Program-made: the position numbers and the translations under genes
Notes under the pieces: model-generated
The model's input: the letters and a program-made list of their open reading frames with translations, nothing else
Database searches by the model: none
What the model was told of the DNA's origin: nothing
Part shown: positions 58,462 to 64,000 of the stretch, one piece after another
How positions within the stretch are numbered: the first letter of the stretch is position 1
Layout of the letters: every line of letters begins with the position of its first letter
Origin: Mesocentrotus franciscanus
Lineage: Eukaryota > Echinodermata > Echinoidea > Camarodonta > Strongylocentrotidae
Length of the DNA stretch: 64,000 nucleotides
Direction: 5' to 3'
Assembly (NCBI GenBank): GCA_037976565.1
Contig: CP137675.1
Location: forward strand, 5,404,364-5,468,363

Positions 58462-58700
58462 CTAAGTGTCGTGGTATAGTGGTTGATTCACTTGACTCTA
58501 AATCCAAGAGATGAGGGTTCGAATCTCAGCCCGGCACTATAGCGTCCTTTGCCAAGATATTAATCCACTTTTTTAACTCTCTATCCAGGTGCAAATGGGT
58601 ATATGCATGGTAATCGTTGGGGTTATAATAATTGCAGGGTCCTCAGAAAGAACAGCATTGATGCTGATGAGGCCTCCCTGGGTAAACGATTTCTTAGAAC
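58462..58700 (+). mobile_element. tRNA-derived SINE
   Basis: The head has A-box-like GTGGTATAGTGGTT and B-box GGGTTCGAATCTC at tRNA spacing, followed by TCAGCCCGGCAC. The acceptor stem does not pair, so this is not a tRNA gene. The non-tRNA body contains TATCCAGGTGCAAATGGGTA and CTGATGAGGCCTCCCTGGGTAAACG and ends in AT-rich sequence. Confidence 0.8.
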
Positions 58701-61003
58701 AATTATTGTTATAGCTGTTGCCGAGCTGTTGTGAATAGATTTAGATGTTATGAACGTTAAGGCACATCATATTAAAAAGTTAGGAATGTTCAGGCACATC
58801 AGAATTCAGTTGTCATGAACTTTGAGGCATAGATTTTATAATTGAAAATGCTGAAGAGTATAGATTATGATTTACCAGCCGAGTGATTTCTTCTAAATCC
58901 ATCTATTTCAAGAGCACATGAATATTAGTATAGAGATATCGACTGCTACGAGAGGACTGGCTGTTTTTATACGCTCAAGGTCACCCAGGCGCGCCGAGGG
59001 TGATGGCAGCGGAATCAATTTTCCCGCGAGTCAGTATAGAAACAGCCAATATATGCCGATCATACGAATTAAAACAAAAATCTACCAAGAATTCTTACAT
59101 TAGCCTTTTATTGAGTAAAGATTGGTTAAAACATCACAGAAAATCTGAGACACTGTCTGTTAATCTTAGGTAGCAAAATGACTGAAAGTTTCAATCATTT
59201 GGGAATCACAGAAAAAACCACTGTATGGTGTCCGCGCTCGCACAAAGACAATTTTAACACGTAAACCAATGGGGATCGCGGGAGGATGAGGGCACAAATT
59301 AATGGATATTCCCTGTGGGCGGGGCATGGCTTAAAATCACGACTCCAATTTCGACTAATCAGATGGCTAGATTTCTAAAGTGAGGTATATAAAGTCAGAT
59401 ATAAACTAACTTCAAATAGGAATCATCCTAATCTTAAGGTTAATTCAAATTATTAATTTCATAAAATACAAAGGTTTAAGATGTTATAAAACTGTGCCTG
59501 GGAAATCGCATTAAAAAACCAATGCCTTACAAAAAGTGCTGCGAGAACCCTTACAATTATCATACTAATGAAACTGCACATACAGAATACAAACAAAGCA
59601 CAAAACGAAACGAAAATCATAATCACATTACAAACCGTAAACAAGTATGTTCAGTTATCCTCAGTTAGCTCCAAGGGTTCACCAAAGAATGATTTATTTT
59701 AACATAAATTGAAGAAGAAAAAAAATATCACCCACTAATTTTTAGAAGAATAAAAATAAGAATGGTGTCTATTTATTTTCAATGCTTTCTGCCAATTTAC
59801 GTTCGCTACCCCAACCTCGTGCATTTATTTCCTCTGCTTATCGAGTGCATTATCAGGAGAGCGGACATAGCGTGATTTTAAACATGGAAACAATGAACAA
59901 ATGACAGTTACAAAAATGTTACACTGGTTGGTTATAATACATGGGGAATTAACGCGACGAGACATAAGTTAAATAATTATAGTTTCCAAGGTTTAAGAAT
60001 CTTGCAATATGCATTAGTAGTGGTTTGTATTTTCTTTCATTTTCCCTTTTAAAGTTTTGCTTATAAAAATATAAATAAAAACAATATATGTATATTATAT
60101 AAATGAATAATCCGATCATTGACACAATGGACCCCGAGTGCGTCGAATATCACAATGCAATTCGGACTACATTTAAAGAGAGCTTTAAAGTGTTAAGTGC
60201 ACTTTTTCTTTACAAGAGTTTTGTGCCACAGTTTTGTTCTTCTTTCGAACCAATTTACGTTCGCTACGCCAACCTTTTATTTCCTCTACTTATCGAGCGC
60301 ATTATCTGGAGAGCGGACATAGCGTGATTTTAAACATGGAAACATTGAATAATAAAATTTATAAAGTTCGCCTGAGTACATACAAAGAAAAATAAAAACA
60401 AGTTCGCCTGAGTGGTGTATAGTGTAATATTTGGCTTCCTCTCAGCGCTCAACGAAAACTGCACCATTCAAATCAAAGTAGTTATAGGCCTACATGTAAG
60501 AAAATCAATAAGGAGTGAAAAGGAAAAGGTACCCATAGTATTTATAGATTCGTAGTTTTATGTGATTTGGTATGTATATCATGGACAAATTCAGCTAATT
60601 AGTGCCGTCTGCCGCGAGAGGAGTTTCAATGCATTGTCGATTTTCTTTGGCGACAATAAAATTTAATGACAGTCAGAAAGAGGTTTCAGTTTGATCAATG
60701 CGTTTACAGCACATTAACTACGAATGGTGCGATCAGGAATGAAAGAAGCTGAGACCTCTATGCTGAATCAGTCACCTCATGGAAATTGTAGATTCAGAAT
60801 AGAGAATTTTTGCCCAGATAGAGGAGCAGGAAAAAGGAGAATTATGGAACAGAGATGAATTAATAAGTGGAAGAAAATCTCTGATAATGTGGAATCATCA
60901 AGAGGGACGTCGCTGGTGGGGGGCGTTTAATTCTTTCCAAAAATTCTGAATTAGAAATTGATCAAAATCTGTCCGACAACCCCATTAAAAATTGTTATAG
61001 TGA
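58701..61003. other. intergenic with a local duplication
   Basis: 59795-59895 and 60247-60350 share CAATTTACGTTCGCTAC, TTTATTTCCTCT and GAGAGCGGACATAGCGTGAT and the following bases, a dispersed direct repeat of about 100 bases. A 74-codon frame at 60103-60327 ends inside the second copy, has no recognised domain and is probably chance. Confidence 0.5.
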
Positions 61004-61600
61004 CAAGCCCGTAGCTTGGATTTTATTTTAGGGGGCGAATCACTTACAGGGGGGTGGGTCAAAGACGTTTAAATATAGTTTCCCCCCTCCCGCGCTAAAT
61101 TATTAGAGAAAGAAGACGACTCGTATAAAGAGGAGCGTAAATTAGCGTGCGGTCCAGGGCATTACGGTCAGATGAGCATTCAGGGGCCCGCCTTAGGGTT
61201 CTAATAGGGTCCAGGAGGCAGAGCCCCCGGAAGCTAGGGGATTTAGGCACTTAATTACGGTCAGATGAGCATATTTTGATACCTCATATTTATTATGTGG
61301 CACTGGTAGGTCACTTTTCTTTCTTTCTTCCTATTTCTCTTAAACATACTTTTTCAAAAAACGTTTTGCGGGCTCTGACACTTAGGCTTCTAAATAACAA
61401 TATGTTTTGCCTGACTGTAAATTTGGGAATTTGTCACTTTCCAACAAATGCATAAAAAAGTATAATTTACAAAAAAGTGAGAAAAAATCCCGGAAAATCG
61501 TGTCATTTCAGCAACATTTGTAAATCGCTGGTATCGAATGAGAAGAAGAAAAGACACGTTCGGATTTTATTTGGCCCCCCATCAGTACGCCAGTGATACA
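61004..61600. mobile_element. partial copy of the GC-rich element seen at 34.5 and 50.2 kb
   Basis: Begins CAAGCCCGTAGCTTGG, a degenerate GC-rich terminus. It has one or two tandem units with GGCAGAGCCCCCGGAAGCT and CGGTCAGATGAGCATATTTT, then TCATTTCAGCAACATTTGTAAATCGC, and ends CCATCAGTACGCCAGTG. Same order as 35000-35530 and 52020-52320. No matching target duplication found. Confidence 0.7.
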
Positions 61601-62079
61601 AGATTTCGATTTTTTAAAGGATATCTTCAGAAATGAGCATCATGCATGTGATAAATATATTGACGTTTAAATCAACAAATCACCAAACAATCAGCATTTC
61701 ATCATAAGATTTCCATAATTGCTTTCGGGAAATATGTTAGTCATTATTTGCCACATTTTTATGACTTATTTCTTGTTTATTTCTGGTATGAGAGTGGGGT
61801 TGTATCTACATACTGGCTAGCAATTCCTACACTCTCCTCAGCTGCTCAAAGTAGAATCCGTCTGGACCTCTGTGACAGTGGCGGATCCAGGGAGGGGGCC
61901 CCCTCCCCTAGAAAAAAAACATGTAAAAACACCCTTTTGGGGGAAAAAAAGAAGATGGGCCCCCCTCCCCTGGCGCTCAAGGGGTGGTGGTAAAACTTTT
62001 TTTACAATTTCTGAAGGCAAAAAAAAAATTCTGTCACTACATCATCCTCAAAATCCTCAGAAATAAGATCAAATTCAAT

Positions 62080-62117
<38 letters not shown>

Positions 62118-62282
62118 TCACTCACTCACTCACTCAACTACTCTACCCCTCTGTCTATTTATCTATCTATACCTACCTACCTACATCTTTATAACTACCT
62201 CTCTCCACATTTTTCTCTCTCTCTCTTTCTCTCTCTCTCTCTTTCTCTCTCTATCCTACTCTCTCTCTCTCTCTCTCTCTCC
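62080..62282. repeat. compound microsatellite (CT)n(CA)n(CTCA)n(CTAT)n(CT)n
   Basis: Several adjoining dinucleotide and tetranucleotide runs on the pyrimidine strand. Confidence 0.92.
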
Positions 62283-63134
62283 TTGCCCTTTTAGTTTCAT
62301 TTTCTCAATTTGCTAAATTGACGACATACACACTCCGTCAAGATAAAGGCTTAGATAAATAACACACGTGAGCCAGCACTCATCTATGGAAGCCATGCAT
62401 TATTAGAGATATCGCACCATTGAACAAACACATAACAATATTCGGGATAATGCATGCATATTGCAATTATGTACATGGGCAAGCTATACCTCTTACCTCT
62501 TGTCGGCTGCGATCCCTTAATGCCATTTGACTAGGCACAATACATTAATCACCTAATTAGGGCACGGTTGTACACTTGTACAAGTAGGCCTAGTTCCTAT
62601 GTGTTATCATGCAGAATGCGACAACTCCATGTCAACGCCGTTTTGTTGTACTATACAACAACATTCCCCCTTCTTTTTCCTCTCCATGTGCTATAAGCAA
62701 TATGCACATGTCCTTAGTAAATGAAATTTAAGAGCCATTTTGTTTCCCAAAAATATTGACGTCCATTTCGTAACTCGATCTTTGTATAAAGTAACTTTAT
62801 CCTTATGCATACCCTATTGGTTATAAAAGTTACATTATTTCATTTTGACTTCTCAGCATTATTTTGAAATGTCTTGAAGTTGATTTCCTCTCTTGATTCA
62901 CACTATAGCCCCAGCCTATTCTTATCCTGTAGGGATATAGAAAGTGCCCGGAGTCCTCCCACACAAAGAGAAAGAGCTTCTATCCTCCACACAGGGACAA
63001 TACATTAAACCAATTCGCCCATTGTTGGTATGTCAGGAAGGCTCTTTTAATCTATTTTGTAATCCTGCAGAGAAACAAAAATGTTCCCTATTGAAATGGA
63101 GTACTGAGTTAGCTTCACTCTTTAGGTTATAACT

Positions 63135-63398
63135 GCAGTGGCGGATCCAGGGGGATCCCCTATAAAAAAAATGTAAAAACACCCTTTTTGGGGAAAAAAA
63201 GGAGATGGGCCCCCTCCCCTGGCGCTCAAGGGGTGGTGAAAAAAAAAATTCATTTTTTTTTTTTTTTTTTAAGGCAAAAAAAAATTGTGCTCACTACCCC
63301 CACTGAGGGGAAAATCGGCCGGCACGGTTTTCAAATTTTCGCACGAAGTGGGCCCCCTTTTCGGCCCCCTCCCTTGCCGCCGGCTGGATCCGCCCCTG
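63135..63398. mobile_element. complete hAT-like MITE copy forming the right end of the composite unit
   Basis: CAGTGGCGGATCCAGGGG to CGGCTGGATCCGCCCCTG, co-linear with 50810-51142 but with an expanded T run near 63251-63270. The 8 bases to its left (ATAACTG side) do not match those to its right, unlike those at the outer left end 61868-61875. Confidence 0.85.
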
Positions 63399-63406
63399 CT
63401 CTGTGA

Positions 63407-64000
63407 CGAACAGAACTTGTAGGGCTTGATAGTCATATTGTGTAGGTACGCATGATATGTTATGTCGAGCTGGACGAAAGGCGAACTGGGCTGGGCTGAT
63501 GGCTTTAGAATTCAAAGCTCATTTCCCAATTAAATTTTTAAATAAAGGATAATATATGATGCATATCTGTTGTTTCTTTTATAATCTTTTTAACACAGTC
63601 TTTGTCATGTTTCCTTCTTCTTCCTACGTCCTCTTACTTTTTTCTCTTCTCTCTCTCCCTTTTTTTTGGGGGGGGGGGGCGACCGCCCCATCGTCCCCTG
63701 GCTACGCGCCTGTGTAGTGACGCTACGGATTGCATAATATGAAAGCCGCAATGAACTAAGTCGAGATCAAAATTAGCATAGACAGCAAACTTCAAGTGAA
63801 TTAGGGTAAGATATGTAAAGACAAATAAAATACTGAGAGAAATGGCATTTCGTCTATTCTCGCTTTGTCTTTCCCATGATGAACACACAGCGTTGTGGCA
63901 TGATAGCAGACACAAGTGTTTGAAGTGATTTGTTATAAATAAATGGTCCTGATGTAATTCAATATCATTATTCTGTTCTGTTATAAAAGCGTGAAATTGA
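63407..64000. other. intergenic, with a solo GC-rich transposon end
   Basis: CCCCTGGCTACGCGCCTG at about 63696-63713 after a G run resembles a transposon right terminus without a partner in view. The rest is unremarkable. Confidence 0.45.

Larger units (their letters stand above)
61876..63398. mobile_element. composite hAT-like unit with perfect 8-bp target duplication
   Basis: CTCTGTGA is duplicated at 61868-61875 and 63399-63406, directly outside CAGTGGCGGATCCAGG and, inverted, CAGGGGCGGATCCAGCC. The left ~165 bases are the left half of the same MITE as 50810-51142. A complete copy of that MITE occupies 63135-63398 at the right. Between them lies about 1.1 kb of unrelated sequence with (CT)n, (CA)n, (CTCA)n and (CTAT/CTAC)n repeats at 62080-62280. 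No coding capacity. Confidence 0.8.

Noticed and set aside
58462..58540. A genuine tRNA gene
   Set aside because: A and B boxes are present, but the acceptor and anticodon stems do not pair and the sequence continues into a typical SINE body.
60103..60327. 74-codon hypothetical gene
   Set aside because: No domain or splice context, and it ends inside a local duplication. Kept only as a note in the intergenic entry.

Overview
The window is animal nuclear DNA from a repeat-rich, AT-rich genome. A marine invertebrate deuterostome, most likely an echinoderm such as a sea urchin, fits best. Three things point there: a nine-exon alpha-arrestin gene very close to vertebrate ARRDC3, an intronless class A GPCR of the kind that is hugely expanded in sea urchins, and a dense population of short inverted-repeat transposons, tRNA-derived SINEs and degraded LINEs. 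The species assignment is inference.

Only two convincing host protein genes are present. The first is an ARRDC3-like alpha-arrestin on the + strand. Its nine coding exons lie between 2038 and 19146, every junction is GT-AG and in phase, and they assemble into 414 residues with two PPxY motifs near the C-terminus. A long 3' UTR may run to a polyadenylation signal near 25420. The second is a single-exon rhodopsin-family receptor of 397 residues on the - strand (42552-43745). The two genes are not functionally linked by anything visible.

The rest is a mobile-element landscape. From 1 to 2037 there are a LINE tail, two inverted-repeat elements and the presumed 5' flank of the arrestin gene. The arrestin introns hold inverted-repeat elements that mostly sit at TTAA, a SINE, and a Tx1/L1-type LINE. 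They also hold two local duplications that cross exon-intron borders: the acceptor side of exon 4 (two extra copies) and the donor side of exon 8 (about twelve extra copies, later split by a SINE and a LINE). From 25.9 to 34.4 kb there are LINE fragments, foldback elements and microsatellites. A 1.6 kb hAT-like element with perfect 8-bp target duplications occupies 34461-36067. At 37834-39697 three different inverted-repeat elements are nested inside a fourth. After the receptor come a LINE fragment and long purine arrays (47.0-47.7 kb). A mosaic of GC-rich elements at 50.2-52.6 kb includes a piece of a C2H2 zinc-finger gene. Next are an RT-bearing LINE (53.3-54.1 kb), a TTAA element, a tRNA-derived SINE (58.46 kb) and a composite hAT-like unit at 61876-63398.

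The most informative observations are the amplified exon ends in the arrestin gene, the nested stack with empty-site copies that prove TTAA target duplication, the composite hAT-like unit, and the captured zinc finger. All were read by eye. No alignment, folding or database search was run.
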